17,169 bases of DNA from SG8-41 sp964521405 (GTDB lineage: Bacteria; Pseudomonadota; Gammaproteobacteria; Burkholderiales; SG8-41), in assembly GCA_964521405.1 (NCBI GenBank), contig CAZFRR010000131.1, positions 1-17,169 of the forward strand, written 5' to 3'. Both the position numbers and the translations under genes were made by a program. The notes beneath the pieces are model-generated. The model made no database searches and was not told the DNA's origin. It was given only the letters and a program-made list of their open reading frames with translations. Within the stretch, counting starts at the first letter, position 1; each line of letters starts with the position of its first letter. Shown here one piece after another: positions 1 to 6,786 of the stretch.

Positions 1-1
1 C

Positions 2-202
2 TACCGCGAAGTCATCAGCGCCGAGTACATGGTGTTCGGCCGCAAGGGCACAGGCGGGCCGCAGGTCGCGGAAGTGAAGCGCATGCTCGCCGCCGAGCGG
101 GATGCCCTCGCCGCCGATCGCGCCTGGCTCGATGCCCGCACGGCCGGCCTCGCGCGCGCCGACGCGGCGCGCGAGCAAGCCTTCGGCGCGCTCGCCGCCT
201 GA
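2..202 (+). CDS. 3' end of a probable argininosuccinate-lyase-family protein (partial)
   Basis: An open frame enters from the left edge and ends at TGA 200-202, leaving the last 66 residues. The visible part has a glycine-rich turn (GRKGTGGPQ) followed by AEVKRMLA and then an Ala/Arg/Asp-rich helix. The turn followed by an amphipathic helix resembles the C-terminal end of argininosuccinate lyase and related fumarase/aspartase-superfamily enzymes, where GGPAP-type turns precede the last helix. The catalytic signature would lie upstream of the window, so the assignment rests on the tail alone. Codon choice is strongly GC-ending, as in the other catabolic genes here. It could be a lyase paralogue of unknown substrate rather than a true arginine-biosynthesis enzyme. 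Confidence 0.5.
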   Translation, partial: YREVISAEYMVFGRKGTGGPQVAEVKRMLAAERDALAADRAWLDARTAGLARADAAREQAFGALAA

Positions 203-485
203 AGCGGGCGTTGATCCCATGTTGGGAAGTTGAGGCGGGATAAGAGTGCCTAACATAATGAAACACACGCTGCGCTGTCACGGTTTTTGCGACGCGGGAT
301 TAGCGGCACGGTCCGGCCCCACAACAGGCAGGCAACAAGCAGGTAGCCGCGGGCCACCTTTTGCCTTTTGCCTTCTGCCTTCTGCCTTCCGCCTTCCGCC
401 TTCCGCCTTAGGCTACCCCCTCTCGCCTCACCCCTCTCCTGACAAATGGGGCGTACGCGCATTTGTCGTGGCCGGAGTTTGCACG
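203..485. other. 312-bp intergenic gap between the lyase fragment and brnT
   Basis: No convincing gene was seen here. The stretch holds a heptamer array (359-407) bracketed by the inverted repeat GGTAGCC (342-348) / GGCTACC (411-417), then a pyrimidine-rich run and the promoter region of brnT. Short open frames on both strands read through the repeat and look like chance. Confidence 0.6.
359..407 (-). repeat. Heptamer tandem array A, 7 units
   Basis: Seven contiguous 7-bp units read on the plus strand as TTTTGCC x2, TTCTGCC x2, TTCCGCC x3. On the minus strand these are GGCGGAA, GGCAGAA and GGCAAAA, all of the form GGCNNAA. Variants are grouped in runs rather than mixed, as expected from local duplication of units. 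Seven is not a multiple of three, and no gene reads through the array. Confidence 0.9.
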
Positions 486-507
486 TATGCATATAAATAT
501 GCATAAT
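478..507 (+). promoter_or_regulatory. Candidate brnTA promoter
   Basis: TTTGCA at 478-483 and CATAAT at 502-507, 18 bp apart, resemble sigma-70 -35 and -10 boxes. Transcription would then start very close to the brnT ATG at 515, giving a nearly leaderless message, consistent with the lack of a clear ribosome-binding site there. This is inferred from consensus only. Confidence 0.35.
486..505. promoter_or_regulatory. Doubled palindrome, likely BrnA operator
   Basis: Two identical 8-bp palindromes, TATGCATA at 486-493 and 498-505, are separated by TAAA, so the site is both an inverted and a direct repeat. It ends 9 bp before the toxin start codon and overlaps the candidate -10 box. BrnA-type ribbon-helix-helix antitoxins are known to repress their own promoter by binding inverted repeats. 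That this is the operator is inferred from position and symmetry. Confidence 0.6.
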
Positions 508-514
508 AGCCAAG

Positions 515-784
515 ATGAAGGTGATTTGGGACGAGGCCAAGCGCCGCACCAATTTGCGCAAGCACGGTTTCGACTTCACCGACGCGGAACAGGTCCTCGC
601 CGGCATCACCTGCACCATCGAAGACCGGCGGTTCGAGTATGGCGAGCTGCGCTTCATCACCTTGGGCATGCTCCACGACACCGTGGTGGTGATGGCGCAT
701 ACTGAATCGCCGGCTACAATCCGGATCATCTCGATGCGAAAAGCGACACGACATGAGCAAATCCTCTACTTCCAGAGCATCTAA
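515..784 (+). CDS. brnT: BrnT-family ribonuclease toxin
   Basis: This 89-residue protein matches the BrnT (DUF497) pattern from end to end. It starts with WDEAKRRTNLRKHGFDF, has a middle YGELRFITLGML strand where the family has YGE.RF..LG, and ends with IRIISMRKATRHEQ, the usual conserved tail. BrnT toxins are RelE-like ribonucleases that cut mRNA and stop growth until neutralised by BrnA. The length is normal for the family and no key segment is missing. The start at 515 gives the expected N-terminus, although a Shine-Dalgarno sequence is weak. Its last 32 bp overlap brnA in another frame, a typical translationally coupled toxin-first arrangement. A doubled palindrome just upstream probably mediates autoregulation. 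Confidence 0.9.
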   Translation: MKVIWDEAKRRTNLRKHGFDFTDAEQVLAGITCTIEDRRFEYGELRFITLGMLHDTVVVMAHTESPATIRIISMRKATRHEQILYFQSI

Positions 785-1124
785 CCGACCGGCGGTCTCG
801 AAAACGGACTGGCCGCGCGTCAAGGCGATGCGCGACGCGGACATCGATTTGTCCGACCTTCCGGAAATCACAGCCGAGAAGGCGGCGCACGGCGTTGTGC
901 GCGTTGGGGGCAAGGTCGTGCCGCGCGGCAAGACGCGGCTCACCATGTACCTCGACGCCGCGGTCGTGGAATTCTTCAAGGCGCGCGCCGGGGCACGTGG
1001 CTATCAAACGCTGATCAACGAAGCGCTGAAGCAGGCGATCGAGAACGAGAGCCTGGAGAACACACTACGCCGGGTCATTCGCGAGGAAGCCGCAACGTAC
1101 AAGGTCGGCGGCAAGGGAAAATAG
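753..1124 (+). CDS. brnA: BrnA-family antitoxin (ribbon-helix-helix)
   Basis: This 123-residue protein begins inside the end of brnT (ATG 753, overlap 753-784). Residues about 20-45 hold DWPRVKAMRDADIDLSDLPE, matching the toxin-wrapping N-terminal half of BrnA. Residues about 65-95 hold TRLTMYLDAAVVEFFKARA then GYQTLINEALKQAI, a ribbon-helix-helix DNA-binding fold in which the strand T-x-L-T-M-Y-L contacts DNA. A charged tail of roughly 25 residues after the fold is longer than in many BrnA proteins. The protein should bind BrnT and, as a complex, repress the operator at 486-505. No strong ribosome-binding site precedes it, consistent with coupling to brnT translation. Confidence 0.88.
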   Translation: MSKSSTSRASNRPAVSKTDWPRVKAMRDADIDLSDLPEITAEKAAHGVVRVGGKVVPRGKTRLTMYLDAAVVEFFKARAGARGYQTLINEALKQAIENESLENTLRRVIREEAATYKVGGKGK

Positions 1125-1186
1125 CGCGGGCGCCTCTGCCACGGCCGGGAACGGCGTGATAACTGACGAGAGAAAGGCAAGGCAAG

Positions 1187-1207
1187 AGTCGGATGTCGAA
1201 AGTCGAA
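1187..1207 (+). repeat. Heptamer array B, 3 units
   Basis: Three in-phase heptamers read AGTCGGA, TGTCGAA, AGTCGAA on the plus strand. The TGTCGAA variant also occurs, on the opposite strand, in the array at 7775-7795. Short, but the unit recurs at four places in the window. Confidence 0.7.
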
Positions 1208-1231
1208 AGTAACGGCCGTTAGGCAGGGCTT

Positions 1232-1294
1232 TTCTGCCTTCTGCCTTCTGCCTTCTGCCTTCTGCCTTCTGCCTTCTGCCTTCTGCCTTCTGCC
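1232..1294 (-). repeat. Heptamer array C, 9 perfect units
   Basis: Nine uninterrupted copies of TTCTGCC (GGCAGAA on the minus strand), 63 bp, with no mismatch. The same unit occurs twice in array A. Such perfect repetition implies recent expansion or active homogenisation, and copy number probably varies between strains. Confidence 0.95.
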
Positions 1295-1330
1295 TTAACA
1301 AGGCAGTTGTCCCGCACGGCGGGGGTCATC

Positions 1331-1358
1331 ATTCATCATTCCGCATTCATCATTCGGG
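1331..1358. repeat. Looser seven-base-period array (ATTCATC type)
   Basis: Units ATTCATC, ATTCCGC, ATTCATC and ATTCGGG follow each other with 7-bp spacing. The period matches the other arrays but the unit does not fit their consensus well. It is kept separate for that reason. Confidence 0.6.
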
Positions 1359-1431
1359 CCGCCGCCCCCGTTTGTCATGGCCCGGCTTTGGCGCGATACT
1401 GCACCGATAATCAGTCGAAGGGAGGTTTCAC

Positions 1432-2400
1432 ATGAGCGGCACTCGCGGGTCGTCGGGCGCCCTCGCGGGCTTCATCCTGCTGGCGTGCGGAACGGCGTGG
1501 TCGCAATCGTATCCGGCCAAGCCGGTGCGGGTCGTCATCGTGTTTGCCCCCGGCGGCGGGACCGACATCGTCGGCCGGATCGTGATGCAGAAAGTCGGCG
1601 AGCAGCTCGGTCAGCAGTTCATCGTCGAAAACCGGGCCGGCGCGGCGGGGATGATCGGCGCCGAGTACGTGGCGAAAAGCCCGCCCGACGGCTACACGCT
1701 CATGGTTTACACGCAGACGATGCTCGTCAACGCGCACGTCTACGCGAAGACGCCGTACGACCCGCTGAAGTCCTTCATCGGCATCACGCCGCTCACGAAG
1801 CTGGTCAGCATGCTGGCCGTGCACCCCTCCATGCCGGTGCGCACGACGAAGGACTTCATCGCCCTCGCGAAATCGCGGCCCGGCGAGATCGCCTACGGCT
1901 CATCCGGCGTCGGCGGTGTGCAGCACCTGGCCACGAGCTACCTCGCCAGCAAGGCCGGCTTGCAGTTGAACCACGTGCCCTTCAAGGGCGGCGCGCCGGC
2001 CGTCGTGGCGCTGATGGGCGGCGAGATCCAGGTGATCATCACGCCGATCGCGGAGATCGTTTCCCACGTCAAGTCCGACCGCGTGCGGGCCATCGCGGTC
2101 TCGTCCGCACAGCGCACGCAGCAATTTCCAAACATCCCCTCCATCGGCGAAACCGTGAAGGGCTACGACTACAGCTCGTGGTTCGGCGCGTTTGCGCCGG
2201 CCGGCACGCCGCGCGCCATCGTCGACCGGCTCAATGCCGAGATCAGGAAAGCGATGGCCGATCCCGCGGTCGCCGCGAACCTCGCGTCCCAAGCGCTCGA
2301 TCCGATGCCCATGAGCCCCGAGGAATTCGCCGGGCTCATCAAGTCCGACTACGAGATGTTGAGGCAAGTTGTGAAGGATGCGGGGGCGAGAATTGAATAG
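1432..2400 (+). CDS. TctC/Bug-family tripartite tricarboxylate transporter substrate-binding protein
   Basis: This 322-residue protein has a signal peptide of about 25 residues (hydrophobic core LAGFILLACG, then AWSQ) followed by a full Bug fold. Diagnostic segments are YPAKPVRVVIVFAPGGGTDI (about 27-46), VENRAGAAGMIGAE, PDGYTL, the VHPSMP strand, and HVPFKGGAPAVVALMGGE, which forms part of the ligand pocket. Bug proteins capture carboxylates or other small organic ligands in the periplasm and pass them to TctAB-type permeases, but no permease genes are nearby. The start at 1432 is chosen for GGGAGG at 1420-1425, ideally spaced, and for the intact signal peptide. It stands alone on the plus strand, back to the operon that ends at 2531. 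The ligand is unknown. Confidence 0.92.
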   Translation: MSGTRGSSGALAGFILLACGTAWSQSYPAKPVRVVIVFAPGGGTDIVGRIVMQKVGEQLGQQFIVENRAGAAGMIGAEYVAKSPPDGYTLMVYTQTMLVNAHVYAKTPYDPLKSFIGITPLTKLVSMLAVHPSMPVRTTKDFIALAKSRPGEIAYGSSGVGGVQHLATSYLASKAGLQLNHVPFKGGAPAVVALMGGEIQVIITPIAEIVSHVKSDRVRAIAVSSAQRTQQFPNIPSIGETVKGYDYSSWFGAFAPAGTPRAIVDRLNAEIRKAMADPAVAANLASQALDPMPMSPEEFAGLIKSDYEMLRQVVKDAGARIE

Positions 2401-2530
2401 GCAACCAGCACAACCGGCTACTTAGAAGCCCGATTTGATGCCCGAAAATGCGGTTCTATGCATCAAGAACTCGCGATTTCGGGCGTCTTGTTATTGTGGA
2501 TCAACCCATTGCACGGGTCCGACCCGGAAA

Positions 2531-2593
2531 CTAGTCGGGCACCCACGTCTCAAGCGGCGGCCGGGCACGCATGCCGACGATGACGCGCGCCAT
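2531..2593 (-). pseudogene. 20-codon stump of a third amidohydrolase
   Basis: Two bases after the TGA of the amidohydrolase at 2596-3456, an ATG opens MARVIVGMRARPPLETWVPD and then a TAG. This mirrors the upstream gene's N-terminus (MKIVDMRLRPPLKTWVGK), with MRxRPPLxTWV identical apart from two positions. The remnant sits exactly where the next operon gene would start. It is best read as the beginning of a paralogue whose body was deleted. The first Asp of the D-x-R-x-R motif is replaced by Gly. The remaining sequence down to 2401 shows no continuing homology that I can recognise. Confidence 0.6.
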
Positions 2594-2595
2594 GG

Positions 2596-3456
2596 TCAAA
2601 CCATCTTCATAAGGCGCAGGGCATTGAGCGACATGACCTTCTCGTATACGTCACTCGTGAACCCGAGCTCCTGGTACTCCTTGATCAACGGAAGGAACGG
2701 CCGGCTGGGATACGCGGTGCCGAAGCAGGCGCGGTCCTGGAAATAATTCTGGATCGCCTTCGCGTACTCTTCGGCGCCCGGCAGCCGCTTCACCATGTAC
2801 TGGTCGGGGCAGATCCACACGTTGGGGCAGACGAAGGCGACGCCGATCATGTCCATGACGTACGGCCACGCCGCGTGGGCAACATGTATCGTCAGCTTTG
2901 GAAAATCCTTCGCGACCTTGAACAGCGGCACCGGCGAGCTGTCCTCGTACGGCCGCCCCAGGCGCGACTGCAGCTGGGCGCTCAGCGTGATGTTGAGCGG
3001 CACGCCGCGGCGCGTGCATTCCTCGTAGATCGGGTAGAGTCTCGGGTCGGCCGGGCTGTGGATGCTCGGGTCCCTGGAGATGGGCGGCTCGATCGAGACG
3101 CCCTTGAACCCCGGGAGCTTGAGGCCCCTGTCGATCTCCTTCAGGCACCAGTCCATGGGCTGGGCGAGATCGAGGCCCACCCAGCCGACGAAGCGGGCGG
3201 GGTGTTGCGCGATGCATTCGGCGATCTCGTCGTTCGGTATGACGCCCAGCGGCTCTTCCGACTGGCGCCCCATGATGACGCCCCACTGGACCTGCGCCTC
3301 GTCCATCTCCCGCAGCAGGTCGGCCACGGATTGCGTCCGCGTTGACGCCGGCCGCTCGTAGCCCAGCTTGCGGAAGTAATCGTCCGGGCGGGTGAACTGC
3401 ATCTTGCCGACCCACGTTTTCAACGGCGGCCGCAGTCGCATGTCCACGATCTTCAT
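2596..3456 (-). CDS. Amidohydrolase-2 family protein, divergent active site
   Basis: This 286-residue protein has the TIM-barrel layout of the amidohydrolase-2 (PF04909) family. It shows PADPRLYPIYEECTRRGVPL mid-barrel, DFPKLTIHVAHAAWP (about 184-198, including His194), and the terminal NALRLMK helix that follows the last strand. Family members hydrolyse or decarboxylate organic acids and lactones. Two expected sites are changed: the first strand reads VDMRLR instead of a His-x-His, and the late strand reads FGTAYP where FGTDYP-type Asp is usual. The start at 3456 is set by GAGGAG five bases upstream; a longer upstream frame is only the overlap of another gene. It is 8 bp downstream of the amidohydrolase at 3465 and clearly co-transcribed. 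It is not a close copy of that neighbour. Substrate unknown. Confidence 0.82.
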   Translation of the reverse strand: MKIVDMRLRPPLKTWVGKMQFTRPDDYFRKLGYERPASTRTQSVADLLREMDEAQVQWGVIMGRQSEEPLGVIPNDEIAECIAQHPARFVGWVGLDLAQPMDWCLKEIDRGLKLPGFKGVSIEPPISRDPSIHSPADPRLYPIYEECTRRGVPLNITLSAQLQSRLGRPYEDSSPVPLFKVAKDFPKLTIHVAHAAWPYVMDMIGVAFVCPNVWICPDQYMVKRLPGAEEYAKAIQNYFQDRACFGTAYPSRPFLPLIKEYQELGFTSDVYEKVMSLNALRLMKMV

Positions 3457-3464
3457 GGCGCTCC

Positions 3465-4367
3465 TCAGGCGGGGTACATCTTCTTGAACACGGGATCGTC
3501 TTCCAGCTTGAAGACGCGCAAGGCATTCTTGTAGAGGATTTTGGGGAGCACTTCGTCCTTCAGCGGCAACGCCCAGAAATCGTCCACGAACGGCTTGATC
3601 GGTATCGAAGGGAAGCAAGTGGCGAACAGGAACTGGTCGCGCAGCCCGAAATAATTGTTGTTGAGCGATTTCACCCAGTCTTCCATGCCCATCTGCGTGA
3701 GGTACATGTCGGGCGACAGGAACACGTTCTCGTGGCGCGCCGCCACGATGATGGCTTCGCGCACGTGCGGATAGCAAGCGTGCCCCGCGATGATGCGCAG
3801 CCGGGGAAAATCCTCGGCCACCTGGTCGATGTGCCGGGGATGCGCGTAATCGATGCTCTTGCCGCCCCACGGGCCTGAAGTCTGGGGAAAGAGCACCATG
3901 TCGTGCTCGAGGACCTTCTCGTAAAACGGGTAGAGCCGGCGGTCGTCGATATTGCAGCCGGGGGAGCGACCGGGCTCGATGAACGCCACGCGCAGGCCGA
4001 GCTTCGCGCAACGGTCCAGCTCGGCCATCGAATCGTGCAGCACGTTGCCGCAATCGATGCCGGCCACGCCGATGAAGCGGCCCCAGTGCTCCTGCTGCAG
4101 CCGTGCCATCAGGTCGTTCGGGGTCGTGCGTGCCGCCATCACGCGTCCGCCGATCATCATCTCCGGCGTCTGGCCCGAGGTGGACACGGCGGTGGTGATG
4201 CCCGCTTCTCCGATCTCCGCGAAGAAGGCCTCGATGCCCTTGCCGAAAGACTTGATGCTGTCCATGCGGCCGCGCGCCTTCGCCCGCCCGGAGAAATAGT
4301 CGCCCGCCTCCGCTATGGTCACCCGGCAACGGACGTCTATCATCGGCAGTTCATTCTTTCGGATCAT
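3465..4367 (-). CDS. Amidohydrolase-2 family protein (paralogue of 6787-7674)
   Basis: This 300-residue protein is very similar along its whole length to the gene at 6787-7674. Shared blocks include IDVRCR near the start, GRFIGVAGID (about 96-105), FIEPGRSP, PQTSGxWGG, YAHPRHI, AGHACYPHVREAIIVAARH (about 194-212), LSPDMYL, and ILYKNALRxFKLEDDP at the end. The HPRH and GHACYP His residues fit the amidohydrolase-2 barrel. The N-terminal HxH is replaced by D11-V-R13-C-R15, and the expected late Asp is Cys251 (ATCFP). The start at 4367 has AAGGAG ten bases upstream; an internal Met at residue 9 is the alternative. It lies 14 bp after the Bug gene and 8 bp before the next amidohydrolase, so all three form one operon. 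Confidence 0.85.
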   Translation of the reverse strand: MIRKNELPMIDVRCRVTIAEAGDYFSGRAKARGRMDSIKSFGKGIEAFFAEIGEAGITTAVSTSGQTPEMMIGGRVMAARTTPNDLMARLQQEHWGRFIGVAGIDCGNVLHDSMAELDRCAKLGLRVAFIEPGRSPGCNIDDRRLYPFYEKVLEHDMVLFPQTSGPWGGKSIDYAHPRHIDQVAEDFPRLRIIAGHACYPHVREAIIVAARHENVFLSPDMYLTQMGMEDWVKSLNNNYFGLRDQFLFATCFPSIPIKPFVDDFWALPLKDEVLPKILYKNALRVFKLEDDPVFKKMYPA

Positions 4368-4381
4368 GATTTTCGTTCTCC

Positions 4382-5344
4382 TTACTGCGCGCTCAGGTTG
4401 CGCTGTTTCACCACGTTCGCGTACTTGTCGATCTCGGCGCGGATGAAAGCCGCGAATTGCTGCGGCGTATTGCCGATGACCTCGGCGCCGTCCTTGATGA
4501 GGACCTGTTCTACATCCGGCGCGCGCAGCGCACCGACGACGTCGGAATGAATTCTTGCGAGCACCGGCGCCGGCACGGCCCTGGGCGCGAGCATCCCGTA
4601 CCAGTTGTACTCCTCGTACTTCGGCACCCCCGCTTCGGCGATGGGCGGCACATCCGCCAGCACCTGTGAGCGCTTGACGCCGGTGACGCCGAGCGCGCGC
4701 AGCCGCCCGCTCTTCACGTGCGGCACCGCCGACAGGATGTTGCTGAAGTACACGTTGATCTGCCCACCGATCAGGTCGATCAGCGCCGGCGAGCTGCCCT
4801 TGTACGGCACGTGCACGAACTGCACTTTCGCGAGCAGCTGGAAGAGTTCCGCGGCCAGGTGCGGCGGACTGCCGTGGCCGGCCGAGCCGACGGTGAGCGC
4901 CCCGGGTTTCTTCGCCGCGAGCGCGATCAGTTCCTTCACCGAGGTTGCCGGGAGCGATGGATGGACCACCAGCACCTCCGGCACGCGCGCGGCCAGCGTG
5001 ATGGGCGCAAAATCCTTCACCGGATCGTACGGCAGCTTCTTGTAGAGACTCACGTTCACGGCGTGGGTCGCAACGTTGCCCATGATGAGGGTATGGCCGT
5101 CGGGCGCCGCCCGGGCGGCAAGCTCGGTGCCGATGATGCCGGTGGCGCCGACGCGGTTGTCCACCACGACCTGCTCGCCCCACTTCTCGGTGAGCTTCTG
5201 CGCCAGTTGGCGGGCCACGATGTCGACGCCGCCGCCCGCCGGAAACGGCGCGATCAGCCGGACCGGTCGCGAGGGAAACACTTGCGCAATGGCGGACGCG
5301 GCCGCGCCAAGGAGCAGAAATCCCGCACAGGCATTACGCAGCAT
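4382..5344 (-). CDS. TctC/Bug-family substrate-binding protein, first gene of amidohydrolase operon
   Basis: This 320-residue secreted protein starts with a short signal peptide (LLLGAAASAIAQ, cleavage near residue 20). It carries all Bug landmarks: FPSRPVRLIAPFPAGGGVDI, VDNRVGATGIIGTE, PDGHTLIMGN, VVHPSLPATSVKEL, HVPYKGSSPALIDLIGGQ and GRLRALGVTG. Length is normal. The start at 5344 follows GGAGG at good spacing. It is the promoter-proximal gene of a run reaching 2531, with gaps of 14 and 8 bp, so it likely delivers or senses the substrate of the two amidohydrolases. No TctA/TctB genes are linked, so the partner permease must be elsewhere. The ligand cannot be predicted. Confidence 0.92.
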   Translation of the reverse strand: MLRNACAGFLLLGAAASAIAQVFPSRPVRLIAPFPAGGGVDIVARQLAQKLTEKWGEQVVVDNRVGATGIIGTELAARAAPDGHTLIMGNVATHAVNVSLYKKLPYDPVKDFAPITLAARVPEVLVVHPSLPATSVKELIALAAKKPGALTVGSAGHGSPPHLAAELFQLLAKVQFVHVPYKGSSPALIDLIGGQINVYFSNILSAVPHVKSGRLRALGVTGVKRSQVLADVPPIAEAGVPKYEEYNWYGMLAPRAVPAPVLARIHSDVVGALRAPDVEQVLIKDGAEVIGNTPQQFAAFIRAEIDKYANVVKQRNLSAQ

Positions 5345-5486
5345 CGTTAATCCTCCTACTCTGTCGGGCGGCGGCGGTCGGGCGGCGACCAGGCATTACC
5401 GCGACGGCAACCAGTGGAAACCGGATTCAGCCCTTGAAAATCATATGAGGATTGAGCGGCGTAAAGCACGCAACGCTCGACAGTAA

Positions 5487-6509
5487 TTACTCCGCCTTGA
5501 TGTTGGCGGCGCGGACGACTTCCGCCCAGCGGACAAGTTCCGTCCTGATGTGGTCCGCGAACTGGCGGGGCGTGCCGCCAATCGGATCCGCGCCCTCGCT
5601 GGCGAGGCGTCGGGTCAATTCCTGGGACTCAAGCAACTTGTTCGAGGCCCGGTTGAGATGCACGACGATCGGTAGCGGGATACGCGCAGGGGCCTGCAAG
5701 CCGAACCATGTCCCCGTTACGAAGCCGGGCATGCCGGATTCAATCATCGTCGGTAATTCCGGGGCCTGTGGTGACCGTTTCGCGCTGGTGACACCCAGTG
5801 CCCTGAGTTTCCCCACGCGCGCCTGGGGCAGGTAGTTGACGATATTCCCGAATGCCATCTGCACCTGGCCGCCAATCAGGTCGTTCATCGCGGGCGGCCC
5901 TCCCTTGTAGGGAACATGAACAATCGAGGCGCCACTCAGCACTTTGAACCATTCACCCGTCAGATGGGGAGCGCTGCCGTTCCCGGTGGATGCGTAATTG
6001 AGCTGATTCGGCTTTGCTTTTGCGACCTTAATCAATTCGCCGACCGAGCGCGCCGCTACCGAGGGATGTACCGCCAGCACATAGGGCGCCGAGGCAAGCA
6101 GCACGATCGGCTCGAAGTCCTTCACGACGTCATAGGAAAGCTTGCGGTGCAGGTGCGGATTGATGCCTGTAGTCACCGTGGGCAACAGCAACGTGTAGCC
6201 ATCGGGTTGGGCACGCGCAACCAGTTCCGTGCCGATGATAGCTGCCGCCCCGGGACGATTGTCCACCACCACCTGCTGGCCCAACACCGCGGTCAGTTCC
6301 TGCGCGATCGCGCGGCCCACCGTGTCCGCGCCGCCGCCCGCGGGCCAGGGCACGACCAGTCGAATTGGACGGCTCGGATAATCGAACGTCGGGGAGCCCG
6401 TGACCTGCGCGGCCGGGCAGCTTGCGCTGCCCACGATGCCGAGCGCGATCACGACACGGCGTTTCCACGGAGCGAGCGCGGCGACGTACTGGGAAATTGC
6501 CTTGCACAT
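5487..6509 (-). CDS. TctC/Bug-family substrate-binding protein divergent from an amidohydrolase
   Basis: A Bug protein of 340 residues from ATG 6509. The mature part begins YPSRPIRLVVPWPAGGGADTV and continues with VDNRPGAAAIIGTE, PDGYTLLLPT, LAVHPSVAARSVGEL, HVPYKGGPPAMNDLIGGQ and GKLRALGVTS. The N-terminus is longer than in its siblings: a stretch of about 17 residues precedes KRRVVIALGIVGSAS, the hydrophobic core of the signal peptide. No good ribosome-binding site precedes 6509, and a GTG at 6560 extends the frame further, so the true start is uncertain. The amidohydrolase at 6787 is transcribed divergently across a 277-bp gap, a pairing that repeats elsewhere in this window and suggests joint control. 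Confidence 0.87.
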   Translation of the reverse strand: MCKAISQYVAALAPWKRRVVIALGIVGSASCPAAQVTGSPTFDYPSRPIRLVVPWPAGGGADTVGRAIAQELTAVLGQQVVVDNRPGAAAIIGTELVARAQPDGYTLLLPTVTTGINPHLHRKLSYDVVKDFEPIVLLASAPYVLAVHPSVAARSVGELIKVAKAKPNQLNYASTGNGSAPHLTGEWFKVLSGASIVHVPYKGGPPAMNDLIGGQVQMAFGNIVNYLPQARVGKLRALGVTSAKRSPQAPELPTMIESGMPGFVTGTWFGLQAPARIPLPIVVHLNRASNKLLESQELTRRLASEGADPIGGTPRQFADHIRTELVRWAEVVRAANIKAE

Positions 6510-6786
6510 TGCCGGGCAAGGATACTCTCGCGCCTGATTCGGGTCCACGAACCGGTCCACAGTCCGGACTGATTACGATCGCATTGAGCGGACGCGATTT
6601 TCCGGGTAAGGTCCCGGCGCGGATTGATGGCCACCTCTGGTGATGCGCTACGGGCGGAAAGTATCCCGCGTAGTATTTCCGGTGCACAACGGCAATGATG
6701 GCGGGGTTATGCCGAGCCTCAAGATCCATTCGAATGACGCGAGACCGGCGTCGCTGAGTTAGTGTCGTTTTAATTGGGGAGAAACC

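Larger units (their letters stand above)
1125..1419. other. 307-bp intergenic gap rich in heptamer arrays
   Basis: No gene was found between brnA and the Bug gene at 1432. The gap contains three seven-base-period arrays: 1187-1207, 1232-1294 and a looser one at 1331-1358. No convincing rho-independent terminator for brnTA was seen; a bulged hairpin near 1140-1158 lacks a T run. The promoter of the downstream gene presumably lies in the last 70 bp. Confidence 0.6.

Noticed and set aside
1232..1294. Possible CRISPR array
   Set aside because: The units are 7 bp with no spacers, and no cas genes are present.
2596..4329. A 577-codon minus-strand frame that could be read as one large fused protein
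   Set aside because: Its first half is an Arg/Gly/Ala-rich out-of-frame reading of the amidohydrolase at 3465-4367. Only the part from 3456 down matches a family and has its own ribosome-binding site.
6561..6786. Possible small gene of 39 codons at 6643-6762
   Set aside because: It has no ribosome-binding site or recognisable similarity. The region is better seen as the divergent control region.
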